Assembly (NCBI RefSeq): GCF_014648095.1 | Contig: NZ_BMQL01000017.1 | Location: 1 to 64,000 of the forward strand | From: Deinococcus ruber | GTDB taxonomy: Bacteria > Deinococcota > Deinococci > Deinococcales > Deinococcaceae | Length of the DNA stretch: 64,000 nucleotides | Direction: 5' to 3' | In this document: one piece after another, positions 42,531 to 53,375 of the stretch | How the letters are laid out: every line of letters starts with the position of its first letter | How positions within the stretch are numbered: position 1 is the first letter of the stretch | Position numbers and translations under genes: made by a program | Notes under the pieces: generated by a model | Told to the model about the DNA's origin: nothing | The model's database searches: none | The model's input: only the letters and a program-made list of their open reading frames with translations

Positions 42531-44183
42531 GTGACTCTTCCTTTCGGGATAAGGCGGCCTGCCTCCTGGCATACCTGGGGATCGCTGCTGCTCGTGGCTC
42601 TCTGGGGTTGGACGACTCTTCCATGCCTACAGGTCAATCCAACGTTTATTTTTGTACATCAGAGCGTTCCTCTGCCGCTCGTCGTTGCTTCTGTCGTACT
42701 GGTCGCGGCGCACTGGCGATCTGTGCCGCTGGTCGGCTGGCTGTGGCTGCTGTTCGGTGCAGTCACAGCACTCTGGAGCTTGTCACCGGGTTTTACCCTT
42801 CTGAGTATCCAGTGGGACGCAGTGTTGCTCGGCGCTCTGGTGGCTGGACGACTACTCTGGAAGCTCCCCGCCCTGCCCCTCAGCATCACGGCAGCTACGA
42901 GCGGCTGGGCAAGTCTGAGCCTCGTAGCGCTCGGCTCCCGTTTTTATCTGTCAGGGTCGGTCATGTATATCGCTGCTGCGCTGGCTGTTCCTGCACTGAG
43001 CATGTATGTGGCTCTGTGGTGGCGGCAGCGGCGACTGCTGCGCCTGGGTTCAGCCGTGGTTGCTGTCGTTCTGCTCTACGTCATCGGTATCAGCGCTTCA
43101 CGGGCGGCCCTGCTGCCGACGCTCCTCATCCTTGGCGTGGCCGCGTGGCGTCTGCACGGCGAAGGAGCAAACTGGAAACAGCTGAGCCTGGGCCTGCTGC
43201 TGCTCCTGGGAGGCGTTGCCCTGATCGATGCCCTGGTGTTCGATCATGCGGTCTTGCAGGCCATCGGTCTCAAAACCTTCGACACGTTGCACAAAGCAAC
43301 GCAGGAAGGCGGAAATCTGGAAACCCGGTTGCAGATGTGGGAAGTCGCCTTTCATGCCTTCACGACGCATCCTTTTGGTCTGGGCAGCGGCGCTTACGGC
43401 GACGTTTTCCAGTCGACCCAGGCATGGCCGGTGTATTACTCGCGGTTTGTTCACAACACCTTTCTGGAAACTCTGGCAAGCGGCGGGTTCCTGAGGTTCG
43501 GTGCACTGTGCTGGCTGCTCTGGCAGGCTTTTCAGCACAGTTGGCGTTCCGCACGCTGGCCGGTTGCTCTCGCCCTGGTCGGCATCTGGCTCAACATGTG
43601 TTTTGATGTCACCGGGAATATCCCCAGCACTCTCCTCGTTGCCTTTCTGACGGTTGGGTTAGGTCTGGGAGCCAATGAAACAGTGGAGATCAGAGCAACC
43701 GAAACATCGGCCCAGATCAGGCGCGCGACACCAACGCTGGCGGCCCTCTCCGGGCTGGTGGTCATTGCTGTCACGTTGGCCTGGTGGTGGCCTCACGACA
43801 TCCAGCAACAGGCGATCTGGCGGGGGATGTGGCCCCCTGCAATAGCCAGCATCCCGAGCAGCGACCGTGAGCCACTCCTAACACGAGCGGTCAGCCGCTT
43901 TCCAGACAGCATCGGTCTGCAAAAACTCTGGATTGCCTCAGCTTCGGGATCGCAGCGGGAACAACGCCTGAATACAGCAACTCAGATCATTCCCTACGGC
44001 GACGCTTCGTTCTTTCTGCAACTGGCTCAGCAGCAGCGGCAGTTAGGACAATCAGCAGCGGCGGCGCAGACAGAAGCGCTCTGCCGCTCCCACTTCGGAC
44101 GCCTGCGCTCACCGCTGGGACTGGCCCTGACACCGGGCAGCATTTCGGGCACCAGCCTGCACGATCTGTGTCTAAAACCATAA
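42531..44183 (+). CDS. O-antigen ligase/polymerase-like membrane protein
   Basis: A 550-residue membrane protein with about ten helices up to residue 430 and a C-terminal soluble part with TPR-like helices. The conserved Wzy_C pattern is present: [20 protein letters not shown] with the loop [13 protein letters not shown]. The family links or polymerises sugar chains; some members (PglL/PilO) are oligosaccharyltransferases that glycosylate pilins. Two pilins and a second ligase follow, so pilin glycosylation is plausible but not proven. The start is GTG at 42531, with TGTAAT (42519-42524) six nt upstream. Its 3' end meets the terminator of the SRP RNA. Confidence 0.84.
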   Translation: MTLPFGIRRPASWHTWGSLLLVALWGWTTLPCLQVNPTFIFVHQSVPLPLVVASVVLVAAHWRSVPLVGWLWLLFGAVTALWSLSPGFTLLSIQWDAVLLGALVAGRLLWKLPALPLSITAATSGWASLSLVALGSRFYLSGSVMYIAAALAVPALSMYVALWWRQRRLLRLGSAVVAVVLLYVIGISASRAALLPTLLILGVAAWRLHGEGANWKQLSLGLLLLLGGVALIDALVFDHAVLQAIGLKTFDTLHKATQEGGNLETRLQMWEVAFHAFTTHPFGLGSGAYGDVFQSTQAWPVYYSRFVHNTFLETLASGGFLRFGALCWLLWQAFQHSWRSARWPVALALVGIWLNMCFDVTGNIPSTLLVAFLTVGLGLGANETVEIRATETSAQIRRATPTLAALSGLVVIAVTLAWWWPHDIQQQAIWRGMWPPAIASIPSSDREPLLTRAVSRFPDSIGLQKLWIASASGSQREQRLNTATQIIPYGDASFFLQLAQQQRQLGQSAAAAQTEALCRSHFGRLRSPLGLALTPGSISGTSLHDLCLKP

Positions 44184-44213
44184 AAAAATCAGCCGCAGGC
44201 TCAGCCCCGACTG
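44183..44213 (-). terminator. Terminator of the SRP RNA
   Basis: On the minus strand ATCAGTCG pairs with CGGCTGAT (one G-U), followed by seven T. It also lies at the end of the ligase gene on the other strand. Confidence 0.8.
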
Positions 44214-44229
44214 ATGGAAAAGACTTGGA

Positions 44230-44338
<109 letters not shown>

Positions 44339-44340
44339 GA

Positions 44341-44369
44341 AGTGTAGCACCAAGTCTCTGTCGGGGCAA
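44341..44369 (-). promoter_or_regulatory. Promoter of the SRP RNA
   Basis: TTGCCC (44369-44364), 17-nt spacer, TACACT (44346-44341) on the minus strand. The start would fall at about 44335, matching the closing helix of the RNA. Confidence 0.8.
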
Positions 44370-44715
44370 TGTCTGATACGGATTTTACGTAGCCTGGCCT
44401 CTTTGCCAGTCCCCTACAGCACTCTCTCTGGACTTCACTTACTCGAATGTATGATTTCAGGTTGAGTTTCTAACCCTTATTCTTCCTCATTCGGCGATAC
44501 GCGACATCCAACATGAAGATGTTAGGATGCGCTCCTAGCGCCTGTTCTCCGTTTTTCGATTTGTATTTCGAGTTCTCAGAAATCGTAAGACGATTGTAAG
44601 AGAGTGCTCTGTACCTTAGGGGCAGCAAGAGCAGCCAGATAGGACGCTCTGCAAGCACTAGACAGGCGGTTCGGCCCATTTAATTCCATATCCGGCCCGC
44701 CAACCAGGAGTGACC
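44370..44715. other. Gene-free AT-richer stretch before the pilin
   Basis: About 340 nt with no supported gene. It must contain the pilin promoter. A 69-codon frame on the minus strand has no Shine-Dalgarno or family match. The pilin's own AGGAG (44706-44710) is clear. Confidence 0.5.
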
Positions 44716-45117
<402 letters not shown>

Positions 45118-45136
45118 GCTATCTCTGACGCATAAG

Positions 45137-45162
45137 ACGCCCCATATATTGGGGCGTTTTTT
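45137..45162 (+). terminator. Terminator of the pilin gene
   Basis: ACGCCCCA/TGGGGCGT stem (45137-45157) with a short TATAT loop, followed by six T (to 45162). Confidence 0.92.
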
Positions 45163-45189
45163 CTATCATTATTCTTGGGAGATGAAAAT

Positions 45190-46545
45190 TTGCGTGTTCT
45201 GAACATTGTAATGTATCTTTTCGCCGCTCTTACAATATTTTTTATATTTCCTCAGAAAAATTTTGTTTCGACTCTTTATCTACCACGTTTATACATCCTA
45301 TATCTTTTTGCCTTATTTGTTTCTATTACATTATTTTCGTTTTCTTCAAAAGGACTGTCGCTATACGAATATTTTCGCCATAAGAAGACTACTTTTTTAC
45401 TCTTGATATGCATATCCTATATTGTTTGGATAAATATAGCAGATTCAATGTCTTTTCTTCCGGGTTATGCATTTACTGGAAGTGAATACTTATCTTTCGG
45501 TGGTTTAGCGCTTTCTTCTTGTCTAGTAGTAATGCTAATTTATAGTAAGTTTATATATATAAACAAAATTATATCACTCTTTTCTTTTTCTACACTGATC
45601 GTTCTTATAATTTCTTTTATTGAAGCCCTTGGCTTTCACCCTCTTAGCCACTGGATCAATAATTCTGGCCTTACGTATCCTGCTGTTACTATTGGATTAC
45701 GACAGCACCTAGCAGGGTGGTTTGCCATGATGTCTCTGGCACCGTTGTATTTTTGGCGAAATAAACCAACTGACCCAAGATTTTGGATATGGATGTGCAG
45801 CGGCTTATTAGGCGTGGCTCTTTGTAAAAATAGTGGAGCTACTGTAGGCGTCGTGATAGGGCTATTTGGTTGGCTGATAGTCTCAAAAGGTATGAAGAAT
45901 CTAAAGTCATGGATTACAACGTTATTCTTTTTGTTGGCAGTTTTTACCATACCACCAGCCGTAAAATATATTGGAACCGCAATGGGGCTTCAATCATATG
46001 ATACCAAAAGCTATACCTCAACGAACACGTTTTCTACTAGGCTCCTACTCTGGAGATCAGCCTTAAGAGCAGGAGTTGAGCACCCAATTTTTGGATGGGG
46101 AGATGAAACTTTCGGCTGGCAGGTCTTTGAACATCTGACTGAAGTTGAAGCACAAGATTTGATCAGAAGAGAGGCAGGGGTTCCGTCAGAAAATAGAATT
46201 GTGCACAGTGAAGGTATATTTTACAGCTTCCCAAAAAATGGGAAGGGAAAAGGGAAAAATGGCGTAGTCTTATTCGTAAGACCTCACAATTTTATATTCG
46301 ATGAGCTATATAGCCACGGATTCGTAGGACTTTTAATCTTGCTAGCTTTTATAGTGGTTTTAGTAAGAGCTTTTCCCAACACTGATAGAGCAATGTTTAT
46401 AATTGGATTCTTGCCATACCCTCTCTCACTATTAACACTTTTTTATGTGCCGACCATAACTCCTACCTTTTTTATTCTTCTGGGTCTGGCCCTAGCTAGT
46501 TCTAAAATCTCTCTGACAAGAGTATCCACGAATTCCGTTGATTAA
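45190..46545 (+). CDS. AT-rich O-antigen ligase-like membrane protein
   Basis: A 451-residue polytopic membrane protein of the Wzy/WaaL group with about eleven helices. The conserved part is STRLLLWRSALRAGVEHPIFGWG followed by a large periplasmic loop with HNFIFDELYSHGFVGL. Base composition is strikingly AT-rich (roughly 38% GC by eye against about 65% around it), a clear sign of horizontal transfer. The start is TTG at 45190 with GGGAG (45177-45181) eight nt upstream; the first TTG at 45175 precedes that site. It sits between two pilin genes and may glycosylate them. It is followed at 12 nt by the second pilin. Confidence 0.85.
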   Translation: MRVLNIVMYLFAALTIFFIFPQKNFVSTLYLPRLYILYLFALFVSITLFSFSSKGLSLYEYFRHKKTTFLLLICISYIVWINIADSMSFLPGYAFTGSEYLSFGGLALSSCLVVMLIYSKFIYINKIISLFSFSTLIVLIISFIEALGFHPLSHWINNSGLTYPAVTIGLRQHLAGWFAMMSLAPLYFWRNKPTDPRFWIWMCSGLLGVALCKNSGATVGVVIGLFGWLIVSKGMKNLKSWITTLFFLLAVFTIPPAVKYIGTAMGLQSYDTKSYTSTNTFSTRLLLWRSALRAGVEHPIFGWGDETFGWQVFEHLTEVEAQDLIRREAGVPSENRIVHSEGIFYSFPKNGKGKGKNGVVLFVRPHNFIFDELYSHGFVGLLILLAFIVVLVRAFPNTDRAMFIIGFLPYPLSLLTLFYVPTITPTFFILLGLALASSKISLTRVSTNSVD

Positions 46546-46557
46546 AGGAGGTAGGCC

Positions 46558-46938
46558 GTGAGTAAAACTGCTGGTTTCACTCTTATCGAGCTTCTCATCG
46601 TAATTGCCATCATCGGCATCCTAGGCGCCGTCCTCATTCCCTCACTGATCAATGCCCGCCGCTCTGCCAACAACGCTGCTGCCCTTTCAACCACACGTAA
46701 TGTCGTTACCGTGGCCGAAACACAACGCGCCAATGCAGGCGACGTCATCCAGTACAGCAGCGTCACCAACTGCACCCCCGCAATGCTGGCCGCTTTACCG
46801 TCCAATATTCAGAGCTGTCAGGTACGGCAGGACAGCAGTGGCAGTTATGCTCTGGTGCAGTCCAGCACAGGAGCTTACTTTGTCTTCGACGGCAGCACTG
46901 TCAAAGGGCCGCTGGTAACTGCTCCGACAACCTGGTGA
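46558..46938 (+). CDS. Type IV pilin-like protein
   Basis: A 126-residue prepilin with a very short leader, MSKTAG, then FTLIELLIVIAIIGILGAVL. Glu5 is present and the C-terminal part has two Cys (TNCTPAM and QSCQVRQ). It starts with GTG, preceded by AAGGAGGT. Unlike the AT-rich ligase before it, its composition is that of the host genome. It is related to the pilin at 44716, so duplication followed by insertion of the ligase between the copies is likely. Confidence 0.92.
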   Translation: MSKTAGFTLIELLIVIAIIGILGAVLIPSLINARRSANNAAALSTTRNVVTVAETQRANAGDVIQYSSVTNCTPAMLAALPSNIQSCQVRQDSSGSYALVQSSTGAYFVFDGSTVKGPLVTAPTTW

Positions 46939-46978
46939 GGCTTTTCTTTTCCCATGCGGCGGGGTGTATCCTCGCCGC

Positions 46979-47533
46979 ATGTCGTTGTCTGCCCTCAAAG
47001 AATGGGATACGCAGGCCCAGGCGCTTGCCTTGGGCCAGACCGCCGTGATTCTCCGCAAGGGCGGGATCATGGAAACGCACGACGGCTTCGAAGTGGAGCA
47101 CCGCCGCTTCCTGCTATACCCGACGTTTCTGCACCAGAACGAGGTGGAGCTGCGCTCCGAGTTTCGCCCGCTGCTGCGCCCCGACCCGGCTCCCGGCGTG
47201 CTGACCCTGCCTGCTATGGCCGAGGTGATGCAGGTCTGGAAAGTCGAAGACCTCGGCAGGGCACTGACTCTGGAACCATTTCAGGCACTGAATGCCGCTG
47301 CCATCGAGCGACGATTTCATTACCGCAATCGCCCCTGGCTGCACGCCCTGCTGCTGCGGGTTTCACCGCTGACAACACCGCTGGAACTGGAGGAAACGCC
47401 GGAAATGCTCGGCTGCGTAAGCTGGGTGCCGCTGCCGGGCGTGTCGGTGCCTGAGTCGGGCGTGCCCGTGATGCCTGATGCCGACCTCGAACAGCTCAGG
47501 ACGCGGCTGAATGCCCTGCTTCTGCCGGACTGA
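46979..47533 (+). CDS. DUF1802 family protein
   Basis: A 184-residue cytosolic protein. ALKEWDTQAQALALGQTAVI, LRKGGIMETHDGF and RFLLYPTFLHQN are the DUF1802 hallmarks. The function is unknown. The start is supported by TATCCT (46967-46972) six nt upstream. Its last 38 nt overlap the 3' end of the membrane protein gene on the other strand. Confidence 0.9.
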   Translation: MSLSALKEWDTQAQALALGQTAVILRKGGIMETHDGFEVEHRRFLLYPTFLHQNEVELRSEFRPLLRPDPAPGVLTLPAMAEVMQVWKVEDLGRALTLEPFQALNAAAIERRFHYRNRPWLHALLLRVSPLTTPLELEETPEMLGCVSWVPLPGVSVPESGVPVMPDADLEQLRTRLNALLLPD

Positions 47534-48563
47534 GAAGCTGTCCCAGGCCCCACAGACCGCCCAGCAGCGCCGCCGGAGCCGCCACTCTGGGTTCCAGTGT
47601 CAGTAGCGCGAAGCCGCCCAGCCCGAACGCCACTTCCATGACCCGCGAGGCAGGCCACAGCAAACGCGCCAGCAGTTGCCGCGCCAGCATCCTCAGCGTC
47701 AGACTCATGCCCACCAGGAGCGAGAGGGCCGTCAGGAGCAATCCGCCGAGGCCCAGGCCCTTCAGATTCAGCCGCAGCAGGGCGAGCGTCCCCAGCACTG
47801 ACAGCCCCAGGCTCAGGACGCCGCGTGCCAGGGTGGGCGTGAAGCGCAGCGCCCGTGACACAGGCCAGCGAATCAGCATGAAGAGGGCCACCAGGCCGAG
47901 CAGCACCCACCAGGGCACTGCCGGGGCGGTCTGGTTGCGGCGAATGAGGCTCAGGACCTGTGTGCTGGACGCAGTGGGCCGCTCGTTCAGCAGCAGGGGC
48001 AACAGACACGCCGTCAGGAGGCCACCCGTCCAGCGCACAGCAGTTGCTGCCTCCCAGCGGCGAAGTGGGCCACTGAGCAGCAGCGCCATGAAGACCGCCA
48101 GCACCAGACCAGTCCAGGCCGCGCCGCTCCAGCTCTGCGGCGAAGTCAGGCCCAGCGACGCCCACGCCCCGTTCGCCAGCGTGCCTGCCCCCGGCCACAG
48201 CGTGGGAGTCAGCAGGAGGATCGCCGCACCGGCAACCGCCGCTGGCACACGCGCACGCGCCCACACAGGCCGGGGAACCGGCAGCGGAACGCGGCGCTCC
48301 TGCGGTTCGGTTGCCTCTGCCTCCCGGGAGATGCGGGCCGCCAGCAGGTGTGCCACGCTCGCGGCAGGTGCAGGCGGCGTCAGAAGCCGTGCCCAGGCGA
48401 CATCCTGCGCGACGCTGCGGGCCACGCTCCATTCCGGAGTGGGCGACGGCAATCCCCGCAGTTGCTGCTCCAGCGCGTCCGGCTGGACTCCCTCGGACGG
48501 ATCGGGCGGCAACGCAGACATACGTGCAGGTACGTCCGAGCCGGGGTCAGAGTTCCCGTTCAT
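47496..48563 (-). CDS. Putative anti-sigma membrane protein
   Basis: A 355-residue protein with a soluble N-terminal part (about 1-95) and eight or so membrane helices (from about residue 105). It starts in an ATGA overlap with the ECF sigma gene before it. An N-terminal cytosolic region coupled to a sigma gene is the usual form of an anti-sigma factor, but the zinc-binding ZAS motif is not visible, so this is inferred from context. Its last 38 nt are antisense to the DUF1802 gene. Confidence 0.72.
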   Translation of the reverse strand: MNGNSDPGSDVPARMSALPPDPSEGVQPDALEQQLRGLPSPTPEWSVARSVAQDVAWARLLTPPAPAASVAHLLAARISREAEATEPQERRVPLPVPRPVWARARVPAAVAGAAILLLTPTLWPGAGTLANGAWASLGLTSPQSWSGAAWTGLVLAVFMALLLSGPLRRWEAATAVRWTGGLLTACLLPLLLNERPTASSTQVLSLIRRNQTAPAVPWWVLLGLVALFMLIRWPVSRALRFTPTLARGVLSLGLSVLGTLALLRLNLKGLGLGGLLLTALSLLVGMSLTLRMLARQLLARLLWPASRVMEVAFGLGGFALLTLEPRVAAPAALLGGLWGLGQLLSPAEAGHSAAS

Positions 48564-49210
48564 CCGATCAGGTCTGCCGCGCCCGCCAGCAGTTCGCTCA
48601 GACGCGCCTTCGCACGGAAGACCCGGCTTTTGGCAGTTCCAAGCGCCACGTCCTGAATCTGGGCGATCTCTTCGTAGCTCAGGTCCTCGACAAAGCGCAA
48701 TACCACGGCTTCCCGGTATTCTGGCGGCAACTGAAGCAGCGCCGCCTGCACCTTCTCCTGAGCGTCTGCACTTTCGGCGGCCTGCACCGGGCTGCGTTGC
48801 CCGCTGCGAATCTCGAACCCGCCCTCCTCGTGTGCCTCATCGAGCGAAAAGCGCTGAAGCTGCTTGCGGCGATGGCGCTCGATCTGGGTATTGCGGGCGA
48901 TCTGATACAGCCACGGAGCCAGCCGTTCGCCCGCCCGGAAAGTGTGAATGCTGCGCCAGGCGCGGTAAAACACGTCCTGCGTCAGCTCCAGCGCTTCCTC
49001 GGCGTGCCCTTCCAGGCGGTACAGATAGCCGTACAGCCGTTTTTCGTGGGCCGAGATCAGCTCGAACCACGCGGCCTCGTCGCCCCCGCGCAGACGTTCC
49101 AGGCGCTCGCCGTCCAGCACGGTCTCGGCCAGTGAGGTTTCGGCAAAGGCCAGTGAGACTGGGAGGTCTGCGGGCAGGTCTGGCGGGCCAGAAGGGTCGA
49201 AGTCCGCCAT
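48560..49210 (-). CDS. ECF-family RNA polymerase sigma factor
   Basis: A 216-residue sigma factor. Region 2 (about 50-125) contains LTQDVFYRAWRSIHTFRAGE and WLYQIARNTQIERHRR; region 4 (about 150-210) contains QLPPEYREAVVLRFVEDLSY and EEIAQIQDVALGTAKSRVFRA. The regulon is unknown. The start at 49210 is preferred because an ATG at 49225 lies in a TATGCT hexamer (49226-49221) that could be the -10. The stop overlaps the membrane protein start, so the two are coupled and likely form a sigma/anti-sigma pair. Confidence 0.92.
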   Translation of the reverse strand: MADFDPSGPPDLPADLPVSLAFAETSLAETVLDGERLERLRGGDEAAWFELISAHEKRLYGYLYRLEGHAEEALELTQDVFYRAWRSIHTFRAGERLAPWLYQIARNTQIERHRRKQLQRFSLDEAHEEGGFEIRSGQRSPVQAAESADAQEKVQAALLQLPPEYREAVVLRFVEDLSYEEIAQIQDVALGTAKSRVFRAKARLSELLAGAADLIG

Positions 49211-49280
49211 ATCAGGCCCCAGCATACGCCAGCGCCACTTCGCAGATGTCCTCGGCTAGAACCGCTACTCTTCAGGCCGA

Positions 49281-49646
49281 ATGTCGTCCCCGATTTCCAC
49301 TCCGCCAGATTCCTCGCTCCTGGGTTCCTCGCTGCTGGGTTCACTGACGCCACTGCTTCCCAGTCTGTCGCTGGGCGCGGTTCTCGGGTTCTGCGCCGGG
49401 TACGCCATCAAACGGCTGGGCCGCATGACCGCGCTGATCGTGGGCCTGCTGTTTCTGGCCCTTCAGCTCATGGCGTGGCAGGGCCTCCTGACGATCAACT
49501 GGGCCAGAATTCAGGTGCTGGCAGAACCCTGGCTGCATCAGGGCGGCGAGGAGCTAAGCCGCTGGGGGCTGCGAATTCTTCAGACCAATCTGCCGTTCGG
49601 GGGCGCGTTCGTGGCGGCGCTGCTGGTGGGACTGCGAGCGAGATAA
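49281..49646 (+). CDS. FUN14-domain membrane protein
   Basis: A 121-residue protein with FUN14-type helices: LSLGAVLGFCAGYAIKRLGR, ALIVGLLFLALQLMAW and a C-terminal LPFGGAFVAALLVGLRA. The role in bacteria is unknown. TACTCT at 49266-49271 lies nine nt before the ATG, slightly longer than usual for leaderless genes here. A run of Ser-rich residues at the N-terminus (SSLLGSSLLGS) arises from a short tandem repeat. Confidence 0.82.
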   Translation: MSSPISTPPDSSLLGSSLLGSLTPLLPSLSLGAVLGFCAGYAIKRLGRMTALIVGLLFLALQLMAWQGLLTINWARIQVLAEPWLHQGGEELSRWGLRILQTNLPFGGAFVAALLVGLRAR

Positions 49647-49668
49647 AGCGTGTGGCCTGTGAAATAAG

Positions 49669-49702
49669 AGAACGCGGCCCCACTCAGGAGGCCGCGTTTT
49701 CA
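49669..49702. terminator. Bidirectional terminator
   Basis: GAACGCGGCC (49671-49680) pairs with GGCCGCGTTTTC (49691-49702) between two convergent genes, giving A and T tracts on both sides. Confidence 0.85.
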
Positions 49703-49742
49703 ACATGGTGTGGTGTGTTGCTTCACACCACAGATAAGGCGT

Positions 49743-50237
49743 TTACTCGTCGTCGAAATCCTCGTCGTCGTGCATGCCCTCGCCGTGTGCGTGGCCGTGC
49801 TCCAGCTCTTCGGCGGTCGCGTCGCGCACGTCTTTCACGGTCACGTCGAAGTTCAGGGTCTGCCCGGCCAGCGGCGGGTTGAAGTCCACCGTCACGTCGT
49901 CGCCGTTCACGCTGACGACCGTGAAGGGGTTTACGCTGCCGTCTTCGGCCTGAGCGAAGTAGCTTGCACCGACTTCTACGTCGTCGTCGAAGTCTTCCTT
50001 GGGAAGCACCTGAACGTTCTCGTCGTCGCGCTCGCCGTAACCCTCTTCCGGCGACACGGTGACGTTCAGCTTGTCGCCCGCCGCATGACCTTCGAGCGCT
50101 TTCTCCAGACCCGGAATGATGTTGTTGTGGCCGTGCAGGTATACCAGCGGCTCGTTTTCTTCACTCTGATCCACGACCTCGCCGTCCACGGTCAGCGTGT
50201 ATTCGATTTCCACCACTTTGTCTTGAGTAATATTCAT
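49743..50237 (-). CDS. SlyD-type FKBP peptidyl-prolyl isomerase
   Basis: A 164-residue SlyD-like protein: FKBP domain with QSEENEPLVYLHGHNNIIPGLE, an IF chaperone insert (about 70-130) and a C-terminal His/Asp/Glu tail (HGHAHGEGMHDDEDFDDE). It catalyses proline isomerisation and assists folding. In other bacteria the His tail of SlyD binds nickel and helps nickel enzymes; with urease in this window a similar role is possible. A Shine-Dalgarno (GGAGG) precedes the ATG. Confidence 0.92.
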   Translation of the reverse strand: MNITQDKVVEIEYTLTVDGEVVDQSEENEPLVYLHGHNNIIPGLEKALEGHAAGDKLNVTVSPEEGYGERDDENVQVLPKEDFDDDVEVGASYFAQAEDGSVNPFTVVSVNGDDVTVDFNPPLAGQTLNFDVTVKDVRDATAEELEHGHAHGEGMHDDEDFDDE

Positions 50238-50462
50238 AATCCTCCCTGCTGCTTGGGCCTAGCCACTGCACATCGGACCTCGCCTGCGTGCAAAGAGCAT
50301 ACCCCGACTTCCCCCGGCACGTCTCCCCCACCGTGATGTAAGCAGTTCTCATTTTCACACACCCGCCCTGGAAGCTGCTATACTTGTTTGCTTGCATCTA
50401 GACAGATGACGGCGCGGCTGGCGACTGATTCCCGTCAGAGCCGCGACACCGAAGGAGGAATC

Positions 50463-52004
<1,542 letters not shown>

Positions 52005-52025
52005 AGCTCAGCGGTTGTGAAGATC

Positions 52026-52058
52026 AGGAGGCCATGCCCAGCGCTGGCCTCCTTTCTT
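52026..52058 (+). terminator. Terminator of der
   Basis: AGGAGGCCA (52026-52034) pairs with TGGCCTCCT (52045-52053), followed by TTCTTTG. A degraded copy of the same hairpin lies at about 53284-53312. Confidence 0.85.
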
Positions 52059-52119
52059 TGATTCTTCTGCTCAAGGACTTGCCCTGATTTCGAGTCTTCT
52101 GCTTGTTAAACTGAAGTTC

Positions 52120-52584
52120 ATGAGAATTCCTGCCATCCTGCTAGCTCTTTCCCTCGCCGTCATGCCTCTGGCTTCAAATGCGTCGGCCAGCAGTGAGTAT
52201 CCAGCCAGCTTCAATCTGAGATCGGGCATGAGCTCTCTGCTCTTCAGCGTCGATTACGAACAGGCCGTCAGCGACAATGAAAGCGTGGAGATCGGGGCGA
52301 ATTCTTTTTTAGGTGCGATTGGCGTCAGCGCCGGATTCAAGCATTTCTTTTCGCCAGGCCAGCAGGGGTATTTTATTCATGGGCAAGGAGCATATCTTTT
52401 CAACTTTTCTGCCGATAACAGTGGTCTAGGCATAGCAGCTTTGTCAGGCGGCTACCGCTTTAAGAATACAGGGTCGGCTCAGATTGATCTTGAGCTGGGT
52501 ATTGATGTATTCTCTCCCTCTTCTTCCAGTCTTGCCCTGGGATTTCTTCCTATCATGGGCTTAAGCGTCGGCTACCACTTCTAA
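52120..52584 (+). CDS. Small outer-membrane-like protein, copy 1
   Basis: A 154-residue exported protein: signal peptide about residues 1-23 (LLALSLAVMPLASNASA), then alternating strands with Gly-rich turns and a C-terminal SVGYHF ending in Phe, as in outer-membrane beta-barrels. The size fits an eight-strand barrel. First of three tandem paralogues. The upstream TAAACT (52107-52112) lies seven nt before the ATG. Function unknown. Confidence 0.8.
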   Translation: MRIPAILLALSLAVMPLASNASASSEYPASFNLRSGMSSLLFSVDYEQAVSDNESVEIGANSFLGAIGVSAGFKHFFSPGQQGYFIHGQGAYLFNFSADNSGLGIAALSGGYRFKNTGSAQIDLELGIDVFSPSSSSLALGFLPIMGLSVGYHF

Positions 52585-52617
52585 AGTAAGCATCAGAATT
52601 TGGAGACTCAGCAGTTT

Positions 52618-52659
52618 CAGGGCAGAGAGGTCAGCAGTGGGCATGACCTCTCTGCCCTG
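52618..52659 (+). terminator. Terminator between paralogues 1 and 2
   Basis: A perfect 16-bp stem CAGGGCAGAGAGGTCA/TGACCTCTCTGCCCTG (52618-52633 with 52644-52659). Confidence 0.8.
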
Positions 52660-52718
52660 GCTTCTCTGCTCAGGCACTTGCCCTGATTTCCTGTCTTCTG
52701 CTTGTTAAACTGATCTTC

Positions 52719-53183
52719 ATGAGAACTCCTGCCATTTTGCTTTCGTTGTCTCTCGCCGCTAGTGCACTTGCTACGACCGCTTCTGCCAGCGCCGACGCTC
52801 CCTCCAGCTTCAACCTCAGATCGGGGATGGCGTCAGTGTTGGTGAGTCTCGACTATGAACAAGCCATCAGTGCCAATGAAAGCTTGGAAGTCGGCGCAAA
52901 CGTCTTTGGCAATACGCTGGGTGTGAATGTGGGTGTCAAGCACTTTTTTTCGCCCGCTCAGAGAGACTTCTTCGTTCACGGGCAGGGCGCATATCTTTTC
53001 GGCAGCAACAGCGTGGGCAGCAATGTCGGGCTGCTGGGCATTTCGGGCGGCTACCGCTTCGTGGGTAACAGTCCGCTTCAGTTCGATCTGGAAGCAGGCA
53101 TCGACGTGCTGCTGACACCCGGTTCGAGCATTCCAGTGCTGGCCGTTCCCGCCGTCGGCCTGAGCGTCGGCTACCGCTTCTAG
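52719..53183 (+). CDS. Small outer-membrane-like protein, copy 2
   Basis: A 154-residue paralogue of the gene before it, with the same signal peptide type (LLSLSLAASALATTASA), SFNLRSGMASVLVSLDYEQA and C-terminal SVGYRF. The promoter region is also duplicated: TTGCCCTGATTTC and TAAACT (52706-52711) are at the same distance from the ATG as in copy 1. The three genes therefore arose by tandem duplication that included the promoter. Confidence 0.8.
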   Translation: MRTPAILLSLSLAASALATTASASADAPSSFNLRSGMASVLVSLDYEQAISANESLEVGANVFGNTLGVNVGVKHFFSPAQRDFFVHGQGAYLFGSNSVGSNVGLLGISGGYRFVGNSPLQFDLEAGIDVLLTPGSSIPVLAVPAVGLSVGYRF

Positions 53184-53375
53184 CGCAGTTCCCAGAAGCT
53201 AAAGAAGGTCAGTATCTTTAGAAATGGAAACAGCGTCTCTTAAAACTTCTTTCCTCTATTTTGCTAGGTGATCCCAAGATCAGGAGGCTATGCTCAGCGC
53301 TGGCCTCTTTTTCTTGACATCTCTATTGAGGCAGTTGCCCTGATTTCTTCTCTCATAGTTGTTAGACTGGCCTTC

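Noticed and set aside
44470..44679. A 69-codon minus-strand ORF before the pilin
   Set aside because: No Shine-Dalgarno, no TANNNT at the right distance, AT-rich and odd composition.
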